Below the pieces are notes generated by a model, which did not search any database, had not been told where the DNA came from, and saw nothing but the letters and a program-made list of their open reading frames with translations. From Candidatus Saccharibacteria bacterium UBA6040 (GTDB lineage Bacteria; Patescibacteriota; Saccharimonadia; Saccharimonadales; Saccharimonadaceae), in the NCBI GenBank assembly GCA_002429245.1, contig DIZA01000006.1, positions 302,651-366,650 of the forward strand: a DNA stretch of 64,000 bases, read 5' to 3'. Made by a program: the position numbers and the translations under genes. Shown here in pieces: positions 25,441 through 34,700 of this stretch (positions are counted from its first letter, which is position 1; each line of letters starts with the position of its first letter).

Positions 25441-26220
25441 ATGACACTATCTACAATTACCAACAAGCAACAACAAATAATACGCCTACTATATAGACAT
25501 AGATTCTTAGACAGAAAACAAATTCAAACACTGCTACAACACAAAGATAAAAGGCGTATTATTACTTGGCTTAAAGACCTAAGAGAAAAACAGTACGTAC
25601 AGTGGATATATGACGGTAATGATTTTGCGACTAAAACAAAACCAGCAATATATTATATCGGACTTGCCGGCATACGCTACCTAAAGACGACAGGAGATTA
25701 CCCGACACATGAGCTTCGCAAGCGCTACAAGGAATCCGGGCGAACCCAGTCATATATGAGCAGATGCCTGTTAATCGCAGATTGTTGCATAGCCCTAGAC
25801 CATAAAGCAAAAACCAGCAAAAGCCTACAGTACACATACGTAACAGATGCTGATTACTCTGACCTCGATTCGCCGTATAATCCACTTCTAGGCGAGCTGA
25901 AGCCTCACCTGTATTTTGAGAAAGACGACAGTAAGTCTGACACTATGTACGTCATGGAGTTATTCGACGCCTTACTGCCGCGTTATCAGGTGAGAAAAAG
26001 GCTGGGTGAATATGTGGAGTATTTGAAAGATAAAAAACCAGACACTTCGAACCTAGTCGCGCTGCTTGCTTTCTCGAGTACGGCAGACTTGCTGTATGCC
26101 AAGCGAAGGCTGCGTTTGCTGCTTGAAGATGACGACGAAAATGAGCTTATTATCAGGCTGACGATCGTGGATAAAATCAAAAAAGACGGCATCACAAGTG
26201 AGATCTGGGAATCAATATAA
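25441..26220 (+). CDS. Replication-relaxation family protein
   Basis: 259 aa. N-terminal winged HTH (QQQIIRLLYRHRFLDRKQIQTLL..KRRIITWLKDLREKQYV) followed by YYIGLAGIRYL and a C-terminal alpha/beta part, matching the Replic_Relax family. It is associated with plasmid or ICE replication initiation and DNA transfer. Divergent from the recombinase operon across about 280 bp of AT-rich intergenic DNA. Confidence 0.75.
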   Translation: MTLSTITNKQQQIIRLLYRHRFLDRKQIQTLLQHKDKRRIITWLKDLREKQYVQWIYDGNDFATKTKPAIYYIGLAGIRYLKTTGDYPTHELRKRYKESGRTQSYMSRCLLIADCCIALDHKAKTSKSLQYTYVTDADYSDLDSPYNPLLGELKPHLYFEKDDSKSDTMYVMELFDALLPRYQVRKRLGEYVEYLKDKKPDTSNLVALLAFSSTADLLYAKRRLRLLLEDDDENELIIRLTIVDKIKKDGITSEIWESI

Positions 26221-26433
26221 CACTGTAGCCAAGCACCTTTCTTTTAGATTGAGACGCTCTACTACACTCATGTAAGAACCGCTTAACGTAAGAATATCAC
26301 TATACAATTGATGGCAATAAACAAGAGTAGTATACTAAAATAAGTTTTAGCTTCTGTATGAAGAATTTCTATAACTGCGAGTTCAAGGTGGATAATTTGA
26401 CATTATATAAAACTTAAGGAGTTGTCAGGCGAT

Positions 26434-26889
26434 ATGGATGAACGAATTCATGATGAGCGAGAAGTAAAGAAGCTGCTCAGGCAAGCGGGGACGCTTGCGC
26501 ATTGGAGTGTTGTTGGACTTATTTTTCCACTAGCTGCCTGGATACTCGGTGGTATAGCAATCAGCAAGGTGCGAGGGGTTCGTGAAGATTATCTCGAAGA
26601 CTCGAAACCTCTAGCCAACAAATACAGAGCTCGAGCGTTCCACATAAAAAACGTCGCGACGATGATGATTGTCTTGTCTCTAATAGTCAGTGTGCTGTTT
26701 AGCGTGTATGTGTATACGTCCATTCAGGCGTCTATTCAGGCTCAGCAGGCTCAGAAGAATGCAGTGTGTGCGGCGGGGTGGGTTGTAACTTATAACGAGA
26801 TGAAGCAGGCGGGGCAGACCGATGGACACTCCTTGGCGTGGTATACGAGTGGTGCCTGTAACGACCCTGCGACGCCCCCGCCAAACTAG
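26434..26889 (+). CDS. Small membrane protein with two TM helices
   Basis: 151 aa from ATG 26434, with AAGGAG 12 nt upstream (a TTG at 26422 touches the RBS). Charged N-terminus, TM helices at about 23-45 and 78-103, a Gln/Ala-rich stretch and an extracytoplasmic tail with two Cys. No family recognised. Its place in the element suggests an accessory envelope function. Confidence 0.6.
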   Translation: MDERIHDEREVKKLLRQAGTLAHWSVVGLIFPLAAWILGGIAISKVRGVREDYLEDSKPLANKYRARAFHIKNVATMMIVLSLIVSVLFSVYVYTSIQASIQAQQAQKNAVCAAGWVVTYNEMKQAGQTDGHSLAWYTSGACNDPATPPPN

Positions 26890-27165
26890 ACACGTTGCCA
26901 AGAATGCTGCTCCCTCATAGCGGAGTTGCAGGCCAGCCAGCCGTAGTACAAGCAATGAGAGTGTCAGATAAATACGTATCACGATCAAGAACATAAAGAT
27001 GCGATAAAAGTTAATTTCTAAGAGATAAGACTTTGATTCGCGTGGTTCTTTCAATTTTATAGCTCAGCTGAGTACCATCTAATTGATAATGACCGTTGGG
27101 AATATACTGCGAGCTGCGAGTAACCGTATACATTAAATAATTAGAAAGTTGATAATAAGAATAAA

Positions 27166-27948
27166 ATGCCAACCCACATTCAGCATGTAGTGACGAAAAA
27201 CCTTTTGGCTCAATTTGCTGATAAAGATGGGTTTGTATGCCGTAGCTTCAAAGTCACCGGAACTTCTGGCTTACGCCCAATATCTCACGAAGGCTACATT
27301 CCTGACTTCATAACGGATAAATCGGAAGACGCTGAAGCTCGGTGGAACGTAATCGAGGATAAAATGATTGATGTCTATAAACACCTCGAAGACCGTACAC
27401 TATTTAGCTATCCAGATGAGGTCAGCTTATGCAAATATTTTATGGCACTTCATCTTGTGAGAAGTAACCGTATACACCAAAGCTTGCCACAACTTCTGCA
27501 ACATATTAGTCAGCAGTCGCGCGCGCGAACCGCTATCACGACAAATATAACGCCCTCACAGCTAAACAAAATTGATATTTTAGTGGAGGCCGAGATGAAT
27601 AGGCAGATTATGGGTGGGAAATGGCTTCGTGAGATTCTATTCTACTGGCTAGATTTTATCGGAAACGACTTACAAGCCTGGAATTTGGAGATAGGAGTTG
27701 CTACGGAGGGAGTATTCGTTATAGGTGATAATCCGATGGTTCTCTATAACGATGACCTTAGAGTGGTTGATGCGAATTTTAAAGATGCGGATGTCTGCTT
27801 CATGCCATTCGGCCCCAAGTTTGTCGTATCTCTAAAGAGCGCCAATAAGGGGCCAAACTCATTTAGAGAACTGAATCAAGCCTCCGTTCGTAATGTAAAC
27901 GATCTATCAATAAGTGCAGCATTTGATCGATATTATTCCAAAGCTTAA
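27166..27948 (+). CDS. DUF4238 domain protein
   Basis: 260 aa, soluble. It shows the DUF4238 pattern: HIQHVVTKNLLAQFAD at the N-terminus, VSLCKYFMALHLVRSNR in the middle, then FVIGDNPMVLY and CFMPFGPKFVVSL. The family is common in mobile and defence islands; its biochemical function is unknown. Confidence 0.75.
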   Translation: MPTHIQHVVTKNLLAQFADKDGFVCRSFKVTGTSGLRPISHEGYIPDFITDKSEDAEARWNVIEDKMIDVYKHLEDRTLFSYPDEVSLCKYFMALHLVRSNRIHQSLPQLLQHISQQSRARTAITTNITPSQLNKIDILVEAEMNRQIMGGKWLREILFYWLDFIGNDLQAWNLEIGVATEGVFVIGDNPMVLYNDDLRVVDANFKDADVCFMPFGPKFVVSLKSANKGPNSFRELNQASVRNVNDLSISAAFDRYYSKA

Positions 27949-28049
27949 CATTCGACGCAATTCAATATCATTTTATGATGAGTTTATTTTTTGGTTCTTT
28001 GATTACTTCAATCGAGCAGTTTAAAGTCTTACTCAGGACGGAAGCAAAC

Positions 28050-28361
28050 CTACTCGAGATTTGCTCTAACGATCTCCACCCAGTCCACTCGGTAGAAAGA
28101 ACCACGGAGCATATCGACCCAGAGCGAGGCAGCCTGGTCTTCCAGGTACCAGTCAAGCTGTTCCTGGACTCGTTCGGCAAGCCACTCTGCTTTTATTGAT
28201 GCAGACTCATTTAGTTCAACAGCTGCGAGAAGTTGAGAATACAACGACTCATCGTTATTGAGCCAGAGACTGACGAGCCACGTCTCTCGATTACTCCACC
28301 CGTTGTAGGCAGTATCTCCGGCTACAGTTGCTATTGAGACTGTTGATGAATTATTATTCAT
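28050..28361 (-). CDS. DUF7249-like small acidic protein
   Basis: 103 aa from ATG 28361 with GGAGGA about 7 nt upstream; a longer frame to 28421 has no RBS. The signature WSNRETWLVSLWLNND is found in small proteins of phages, plasmids and integrative elements. Acidic and aromatic-rich. Function unknown. Confidence 0.65.
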   Translation of the reverse strand: MNNNSSTVSIATVAGDTAYNGWSNRETWLVSLWLNNDESLYSQLLAAVELNESASIKAEWLAERVQEQLDWYLEDQAASLWVDMLRGSFYRVDWVEIVRANLE

Positions 28362-28490
28362 ATCTTGTTCCTCCGTTATCTTTACGTTAACGGGTAAGCG
28401 GCACATCCCAAGGAGGCTCATCGGTCAAGGTGGAGATTGGTAACCCGATACTACCTTGAACTATGAGTTCGGGATGTACGCTACCAACAC

Positions 28491-28513
28491 ATACGTAAAG
28501 AACGGAACTTATT
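28491..28513 (+). repeat. 23-bp direct repeat, left copy
   Basis: Matches 30045-30067 at 21 of 23 positions (ATACGTAAAGA.CGGAACT.ATT). The two copies flank the lectin-type prepilin gene. Confidence 0.6.
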
Positions 28514-28527
28514 AACTACGTAGTTAA
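28512..28527. repeat. Perfect 16-bp palindrome TTAACTACGTAGTTAA
   Basis: It directly follows the left 23-bp repeat. Possible binding site for a recombinase or regulator. Confidence 0.4.
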
Positions 28528-28680
28528 GCGCTAATAACTAGAAGCTCACCACCCGCGTAATGAAAAAAGATTTGTATCTGTAAATGTTCCCAGTTACGCT
28601 CATCTTATTTTTTATTGTTTGGCTATACTGCTCATGGTATACTACCCTCAGTTGGTCACTAATTGCCAGGAAAGCTACTT

Positions 28681-29934
28681 ATGCATATAAAACAATCCTT
28701 CATGAAAACAGTAAGCTCTTTCCTTCCTCTCTCTAGGCGCGCTGCTCAGAGGCGCCAGCAACAAGTAAAACCACAACCCGGTTTTACTATCGTCGAACTT
28801 CTTATCGTGATCGTAGTCATCGGTATCTTGGCGGCCATCGTTATTGTGGCCTACACAGGTATCACTCAAAGAGCCGTTAGCGCCAGCCTAACCTCCGATC
28901 TTGAACAGGCCGCCAAGAAATTGGATATAGCCAAGGTCTCCGACCCTTCTAATGCCTACCCAACAAGCCTAGCAAACGCCGCTCTCTCTGTCCCGAGCGG
29001 GATGACTTATACTTACACTACTTCTACTCCTCAGACCTACTGTCTGACTGCTACTAGCAGTGGCTCTAACCCCCAAAGCTATAGCGTGGCCGCAAATGGT
29101 GTTCCAACTCAAGGCCCATGCCCAGGTGACCCTGGTACCCAAGTTGCTAACCTCAGTTGTCCAACTGGCTTTATTACTGTCCCCGGTAGCTCACTCTACG
29201 GAACTAATGCCTTTTGTACTATGAAATACGCTGCTAGCCAAGTCGGCACGACAACAACACCTGTCAGCCAAGCTGGGACGACTCCATGGGTTAGTATCTC
29301 TCAAACCGACGCTATCACTGACAGCCCGAACGTGGCTGGCTGCTCTGGCTGCCACCTCATCACCGAAGCTGAGTGGATGACTATCGCTCAAAATGTCCTA
29401 GCCGTACCAAGCAACTGGAGTGGGGGAGCGGTTGGCTCTGGCTACATTTATAGTGGCCATAACGACGGTGCCCCCAACAACGCGCTAGCTGCTGACACCA
29501 ATGACGCCAACGGCTACTACGGCGAAACCAATGTTGGTGGTAACCAACGCCGTACGCTGACTCTGACAAACGGTGAAGTTATCTGGGATTTCGCTGGAAA
29601 TGCTTGGGAGTGGACATCTGGCACCCCAACAACGGGACAACCCGGTATAACTGGTGAGACTGGCTATGCTTGGAAAGAATGGCCTAACGTCACGGCCCCA
29701 GGCACCTTATCTCCCAATCCTGCACCAAGTGCCACCAACATCACCGGCGCCGGTAGCTGGAATACAGGTAATGGTATCGGTCAGCTGTATAGCTATAGCG
29801 GCGAGACAGCTCTACATGCATTACGACGCGGAGGTGCCTGGAACAGCGGTAGTACTGCTGGGGTACTGACATTGGTTTTGGATTATCCGCCAAGTGGCAC
29901 GAGTGCGGCAATCGGGTTCCGTGTGTCCCGGTGA
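28681..29934 (+). CDS. Type IV prepilin fused to FGE-sulfatase / C-type-lectin domain (DGR-target-like)
   Basis: 417 aa from ATG 28681 (AGGA 8 nt upstream; TTG 28663 also in frame). A long basic leader ends in QPG|FTIVELLIVIVVIGIL, a canonical prepilin site. After a pilin stem (about 35-150) comes a formylglycine-generating-enzyme / C-type-lectin fold: CHLITEAEWMTIA, VIWDFAGNAWEWTSG, and at the C-terminus RGGAW..G..AG.....L...P......IGFR. That last pattern is the variable-region framework of many diversity-generating-retroelement targets. FGE catalytic Cys residues are not evident, so a binding role is favoured. No reverse transcriptase or template repeat was found in this window. Confidence 0.8.
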   Translation: MHIKQSFMKTVSSFLPLSRRAAQRRQQQVKPQPGFTIVELLIVIVVIGILAAIVIVAYTGITQRAVSASLTSDLEQAAKKLDIAKVSDPSNAYPTSLANAALSVPSGMTYTYTTSTPQTYCLTATSSGSNPQSYSVAANGVPTQGPCPGDPGTQVANLSCPTGFITVPGSSLYGTNAFCTMKYAASQVGTTTTPVSQAGTTPWVSISQTDAITDSPNVAGCSGCHLITEAEWMTIAQNVLAVPSNWSGGAVGSGYIYSGHNDGAPNNALAADTNDANGYYGETNVGGNQRRTLTLTNGEVIWDFAGNAWEWTSGTPTTGQPGITGETGYAWKEWPNVTAPGTLSPNPAPSATNITGAGSWNTGNGIGQLYSYSGETALHALRRGGAWNSGSTAGVLTLVLDYPPSGTSAAIGFRVSR

Positions 29935-29942
29935 TACGGACC

Positions 29943-29990
29943 TTGACTCTTAGGACAGGCTAAGGTCGGCTTGAGTCTTTAGTTCTTTTT
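29943..29990 (+). terminator. Branched hairpin after the lectin-type prepilin
   Basis: GACTC/GAGTC closes a structure containing CTTAG/CTAAG, followed by T-rich TTTAGTTCTTTTT. It lies immediately behind the putative variable region. Confidence 0.5.
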
Positions 29991-30044
29991 ATATTTTTGG
30001 TATAGGGGTGCGCCTTATAAGATTGGAGTGTCCGCTAAGGGTTT

Positions 30045-30067
30045 ATACGTAAAGAGCGGAACTAATT
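30045..30067 (+). repeat. 23-bp direct repeat, right copy
   Basis: Partner of 28491-28513. It is part of a hairpin TCCGCT (30031) / AGCGGA (30055). Confidence 0.6.
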
Positions 30068-30131
30068 CTTGGCATATATTACTTTTTATAAAAACTGGAT
30101 ACAGGAAGATTAAGTTGGGTCCTAGTCTAGT

Positions 30132-30155
30132 GGTTCGAACCCTCCATTCCCAGTC
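30132..30155 (+). pseudogene. tRNA 3'-end fragment, possible attachment-site remnant
   Basis: GGTTCGAACCCTCC followed by ATTCCCAG and TCA resembles the T-arm, acceptor strand and a degenerate CCA of a tRNA (Gln-like acceptor). The 5' two thirds are absent, and a terminator follows at 30171, as behind intact tRNAs here. Confidence 0.4.
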
Positions 30156-30170
30156 AAAAACTTGTTTTAG

Positions 30171-30199
30171 CCGTTCGGTATAGCATCTCGAACGGTTTT
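30171..30199 (+). terminator. Terminator CCGTTCG/CGAACGG
   Basis: A 7-bp perfect stem with an 11-nt loop, followed by TTTTC, just behind the tRNA fragment. Confidence 0.65.
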
Positions 30200-30245
30200 C
30201 TGTATCCCCCATCTAGGTTGGTCACCGTTTAATATAAGGTTCCGA

Positions 30246-30270
30246 AGTGTCAAATTTATATGACACCTTT
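30246..30270. terminator. Hairpin AGTGTCA/TGACACC with T-run
   Basis: AGTGTCA and TGACACC around an AT-rich loop (GTGTCA/TGACAC core), followed by TTTTATT. Probable terminator. Confidence 0.5.
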
Positions 30271-30572
30271 TATTCTCAAGTTTAAAACTTTCTAATAGTG
30301 AAGGTGCTTTCTAGTCAAGCTTAACAATATGCTCAATGGTCTTGGAAAAATCATCATCTGCGTAGGCTGTGACAAGCTTATCGAGTCTTTCAGGTTAAAT
30401 GGTTAATAACCATAAGCATAAAGTAAATGTCGAGCAAATGCACATTGAAAAAATAAAGCATACAATAAAACAAGATTAAACAATGCGAGAAGAAAGCACA
30501 ATGATACTATTGTATTACAAAAGAGTTGAGCGTAGAATAAGTATTAGAACAAGTAAAAATAGGAGAAAATTA

Positions 30573-31040
30573 ATGAGCTTTGAAGTCTTCACAGATACGA
30601 GATCCCGAACTAAGGAGTACATATCCGTCACTGCCAATAGAACTTTTGGCCTGCCTCGTACATTCATTGACAAGCAAAATATTACGAATAACGAGCGTTG
30701 TGTCATTCTTTATGACAAGGACACAAAACAGGTCGCATTACATTTTTCGGATCAAGGGCCAAAATTTGGCTTGGCAATTAGAATACCCAATAAAGCTCAA
30801 GGTGGTATGGTTGTGGCTCATTCATTTTTTGACCGAATAGATATTGATCTTCCAAAGTACGTAGGGCGTTATGATGACTTCAATAAAGTCGACTTAAAGA
30901 GTCTAGGATACGATAAAGAAGGTGTCGCTTATGTCATTAAATTAGACGAACATAAAAACGACAAGCCTACAAGTGGAGTAGAAACTAACTCCGTAGTTGT
31001 CGATATTACACCTGTTGATCCTAGTGAGATCCCATTTTAG
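30573..31040 (+). CDS. Beta-rich protein with SSB-like C-terminal tail
   Basis: 155 aa from ATG 30573 with AGGAG 9 nt upstream. A beta-rich body (residues 10-95, EYISVTANRTFGLPRTFI; CVILYDKDTKQVALHF), a linker, and the C-terminal sequence VDPSEIPF*. The last residues (acidic, then Ile-Pro-Phe) copy the C-terminal tip by which single-strand-binding proteins recruit replication and repair enzymes. No OB-fold signature could be confirmed. A DNA-processing role in the element is inferred. Confidence 0.55.
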   Translation: MSFEVFTDTRSRTKEYISVTANRTFGLPRTFIDKQNITNNERCVILYDKDTKQVALHFSDQGPKFGLAIRIPNKAQGGMVVAHSFFDRIDIDLPKYVGRYDDFNKVDLKSLGYDKEGVAYVIKLDEHKNDKPTSGVETNSVVVDITPVDPSEIPF

Positions 31041-31068
31041 GAGGCCTGAAATGTAGTACTAAAGAAAA

Positions 31069-31099
31069 GAGCCTCGACAGTTTGTGCTACGAGACTCTT
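31069..31099. terminator. Hairpin GAGCCTCG/CGAGACTC
   Basis: A 7-bp stem with one internal mismatch, between two small genes; only a weak T-rich tail. Confidence 0.35.
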
Positions 31100-31193
31100 A
31101 AAACCAAAAAAAGACTTCGCGGTCAAATTTTCGGATACTGTTAGTGTAGCACATCCGAAATATATAGTAAATAATATATTAGGAGAAAAACAA

Positions 31194-31505
31194 ATGACTG
31201 AGATTCAAATTACTGGCATTAAAAAAGATAACGGCAACCACGAAAACCCACACGAAGCTGTTACAGATTATCGTTGGGTACAGTATGAAAATGGCAAGAT
31301 TACCAAAAGTGATACTTCGCCACGAATGCAGGTTGTAGGTTGGTTAGAGGGTTCGCTTGATTTTCCCGTCAAAGCATACGTTCAAGAGGAGACTCCCCGG
31401 GCGTACTGTTATATCAATACTAGCCGTGTTGGTACAAAGTTTCTGCAGACACACGCGGACGCCACTAGCCGAAATAACTTACTGAAACTTCCTGAAGTAA
31501 AGTAA
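31194..31505 (+). CDS. DUF3892 domain protein
   Basis: 103 aa covering the whole family: ITGIKKDNGNHENPHEAVTD, YRWVQYENG, AYVQEETPRAYCYIN and the ending KFLQTHADATSRNNLLKLPEV. An AGGAG RBS precedes ATG 31194. Function unknown; common in mobile regions. Confidence 0.85.
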   Translation: MTEIQITGIKKDNGNHENPHEAVTDYRWVQYENGKITKSDTSPRMQVVGWLEGSLDFPVKAYVQEETPRAYCYINTSRVGTKFLQTHADATSRNNLLKLPEVK

Positions 31506-31520
31506 CCGAGGACTGTAAAG

Positions 31521-31546
31521 TGGATGTGTTTCCGGAAACACATCCA
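31521..31546. terminator. Perfect 26-bp palindrome
   Basis: TGGATGTGTTTCC followed by its exact complement, 15 nt after the DUF3892 stop. Probably a transcription terminator; an operator role is also possible. Confidence 0.45.
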
Positions 31547-31654
31547 TTAACCCCAGCCAAAGGCAAGTTTCCAACCTTCCTAGGTTTATTCAACAAAAAA
31601 TAGAGATTCTTATGCTATAAATAAAGTAGGCTTCGTGGTGGAGGTCTTTGGGAG

Positions 31655-31679
31655 GAGTCTGATGCATCAGGCTCTTTTT
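31655..31679 (+). terminator. Terminator GAG.CTGATG/CATCAG.CTC with T-run
   Basis: A GC-containing stem followed by TTTTTA, before the helicase promoter (TATAAT 31753-31758). Confidence 0.55.
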
Positions 31680-31778
31680 AATTGTCACGAGTGGTACACT
31701 GGTAACAGATGTATTTATCTAAAACAGATTATGAAGATTCAAAAAATCAGGGTATAATTCAGGGCAAGGAACAACTCA

Positions 31779-34700
31779 ATGGATACTCCTAAAACGACTT
31801 CATTTCTAAAATCTATAGCCCGTTACTTTATGGACTTTTTGGAGACAGACTTTCATCGAAGACGCGTCCCTAGGAGGTCAATCAAACTCAAGAATGAAAG
31901 CGGCCAACTCTTAGGTGTGGCAATGGACAAGTATCCTGCTTTCGACACAGAGTCTTGGCGGGTATTCTTAAGAAAGTTTGATGATGGTGGCACACTAACG
32001 ATTCGCAGGAATCAGTTCAAAGCTGATATTCCTGCTAATTTAATGGAGCTAATTAAGAAGAAGGTCGAGTCTCTTAGTAGCCAAAGCGTATTGGCTGTGG
32101 TCAAAGAACTAGCTGGCAGTATCGAAAACTACGGAGTTTCTCTAAAGGATGAGTACACGAAGGCCAGAGATAACATTGAAAGTGAATTAACAGTTGCTGT
32201 CGAGGAAAACATAACAAGTCCTTTGATTGACAGTATCGAGAAGTCACTGTTGCTTCTTGAAACCGCAGACGAGAATACTGCCTACCAAATCAAGACTGAG
32301 CTGACAGAATTATTTGTAACAAATCTGATGCCTATCGCAGAAACAATCCTTCAGGTAGTAGTTGTCGGTGAAGAAGTAGATGTTGAGATGAAAGTTAAGG
32401 CTGCATTATCGCTTAAGCTGACTAAAAACTTACTCACCGAATACTTCGAAGACCTTGGAGCTAATGATCTTTTCCAGGAACTTTCAGAGATTGAGAGCAA
32501 CCGACTAATTTTAGATAAGCAGGAACTTTACTTGTATTTCTGTGACATCAGTTTCCAAAATGCTAAATACCCACTGTTTTATGTGCCAGCCCAGTTAGAA
32601 AAAGGGAGCGACAACCTGAAACTAAGTTTTGACTCAAAGGTCTACATTAATAAAAAAGCTGTTGAATATATTGCTCAAGAGATTGGAAATGAAGACTCAT
32701 CTGTTAGCGGCAATCCACTGGACTTCGATAGAATTATGTACCTCACTAGTTTTGAAAGTGCTGATGCCTTTACTAGCAGGCTTCAAGAAATAGTTAATAA
32801 CTTAGTTACATACTTTGATCTACGCGGAGAGGTGAATTTCGAAGCAAAGCGTTCAGTCTCAAGAAATGCCAAGGTTAAGCTAACTAACTCAGCATACGTG
32901 GCACTGTTCGATAAAGCAGATGAAGCATTAATCAATGACTACGAGCAGATCCTAGACTTAGATGTCAGTAGTGAGTTATTTGAACTTTTTGAAGCTATAG
33001 TTAACGGCTTTATTACTGAAGAACCTAAAGACGTGACAAGGGAGGTTGAACGTGAGTGGGATGACCAAGGCTCGACAGAGAAGCTAGCCTTTGAAAGTCC
33101 AGTGCCTCTCAACAGCGAGCAAGTTCAGATACTGAAGGCACTCTCAAAAGATGACTGTAGGTTTGTGACTGTCGAAGGTCCACCTGGAACAGGTAAAAGC
33201 CATACGATTACCGCATTAGTGTTTAATGCGATTCTTCAGAATAAATCCGTTCTAGTCCTATCTGACAAGAAAGAAGCATTAGACGTAGTGGAGGATAAGA
33301 TTGAGAGTACGCTTGCGAAAGTTCGATTTGGTCCTGAATTCCAAAATCCGATACTGCGACTCGGTGGAGTTAACAATTTCAGACAAATATTGTCTTCTCA
33401 GGCGATAGAGAATATTAAGCTTTCACATAAGTTGACTGGTAAAAGAATTGACCAACTTGAAGAGTCAATTCAGACAAATCTTGCAGCAACAAAAAATAAG
33501 ATTCAGCAAGAAATTGATGTCTACTCGAAGATCAACAAAAACGAGATGGAGGAGCTTGGAAGGCTCGAGCAAGAGATTCAGCCTATCCTTAAAAAGCTTG
33601 ATACATCAGAGTTATTAAATACTGAAGATATTGAAGTAGTTTTCCACGAAGTTAGAGAAAGCTATAAGACCCTAAGCTCTGCCCTGCAGGTTGAATCCGA
33701 TACTATAGTCAATCTAGGCAAGCTTGGTCTGGTATCACCTAAAAAGTTGGTTGGACTTACCGGCAGTCATCTCCAGAGGTTTACTTCGCTCATGCTTGAG
33801 TTAACTAATCATATTGACTCAATAGATTCAGAACTAGTCAGCAATAATAGCCAAGATATTTTTGTGGATTTCCCTAATATATCTGATTCTGACATCGCTG
33901 AAATCGGAGATTACGTCATGAAGCTTGAGAGTCTCAAAAAACCAGTAGTTGGTTTCGCTTTCAATAAGACCGAGCTCATTAATTTAGTTGGTGAGTTTAA
34001 CCAGAAATTTGGGACTAGTTTTGGAAGTCTCGCCACCGATGCAGCTAAAATACGAAAGTCCTATGAAGCGTTTACGCAGTTACAGACGCTCAAGGCCGGA
34101 CTGCCGTTTCCCCAGGCAACTAAAGAAAGTTTAGACTATTTGGAGCTTCTCAGCACTTCATTTAATAAGCCGGTCCGTGAAGCAATAGTAACTGCTAGTA
34201 CATGGAATCCTGAGATATCTTACCTGATTCAAGTTAGCGAAGTTCTAACCGAAAACTTTGGAGCAGTCGACAGCTCTAATCTTGAAAAAATAGGCACGCT
34301 GCCACTCATATCATTGAGCGAGGTGGATGCCGAGCAAGCCATGAGATGGCTACACCTAGTCAGCACATTCAACGCTATCTCAGATGAAATACCGTTCTAC
34401 AGCTATCAACAGTATATGCAGACGATTCAAAAGCAGGTAACACTTCAGATGGCACAGATTCTTGACGGTCGAGTGATTGATTTTTATACCGACAGCAGAG
34501 CCACGGCAACTGTAGTTAAAGATGTGATTAGGGCAAAGCAGAAGTTTCCTAAAGAGACTTTCGCAAAGCTCAAGGAGGCTTTTCCAGTTATTCTTGCTGG
34601 CATTAGAGAGTATGCCGATTATATTCCTCTCGAAGCAGGTATCTTCGATTTGGTAATTATTGATGAGGCCTCGCAAGTATCAGTAGCTCAGGCGTTTCCT

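Larger units (their letters stand above)
28362..28680. other. Non-coding stretch before the lectin-type prepilin
   Basis: No gene seen. It contains one copy of the 23-bp repeat (28491-28513), a palindrome at 28512-28527 and a TATACT -10 box at about 28637, ahead of the prepilin. Confidence 0.5.
29991..30572. other. Gene-poor stretch with element debris
   Basis: It contains the right 23-bp repeat (30045-30067), a tRNA 3'-end fragment (30132-30155) with its own terminator, a hairpin (30246-30270), and on the minus strand near 30310-30395 a short open tail (PERLDKLVTAYADDDF) that may be the end of a decayed gene. No intact gene recognised. Confidence 0.45.

Noticed and set aside
28663..30480. 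DGR reverse transcriptase, accessory protein or template repeat next to the lectin-type prepilin
   Set aside because: Looked on both strands; no reverse-transcriptase motif and no adenine-rich near-copy of the variable region is visible in the window.
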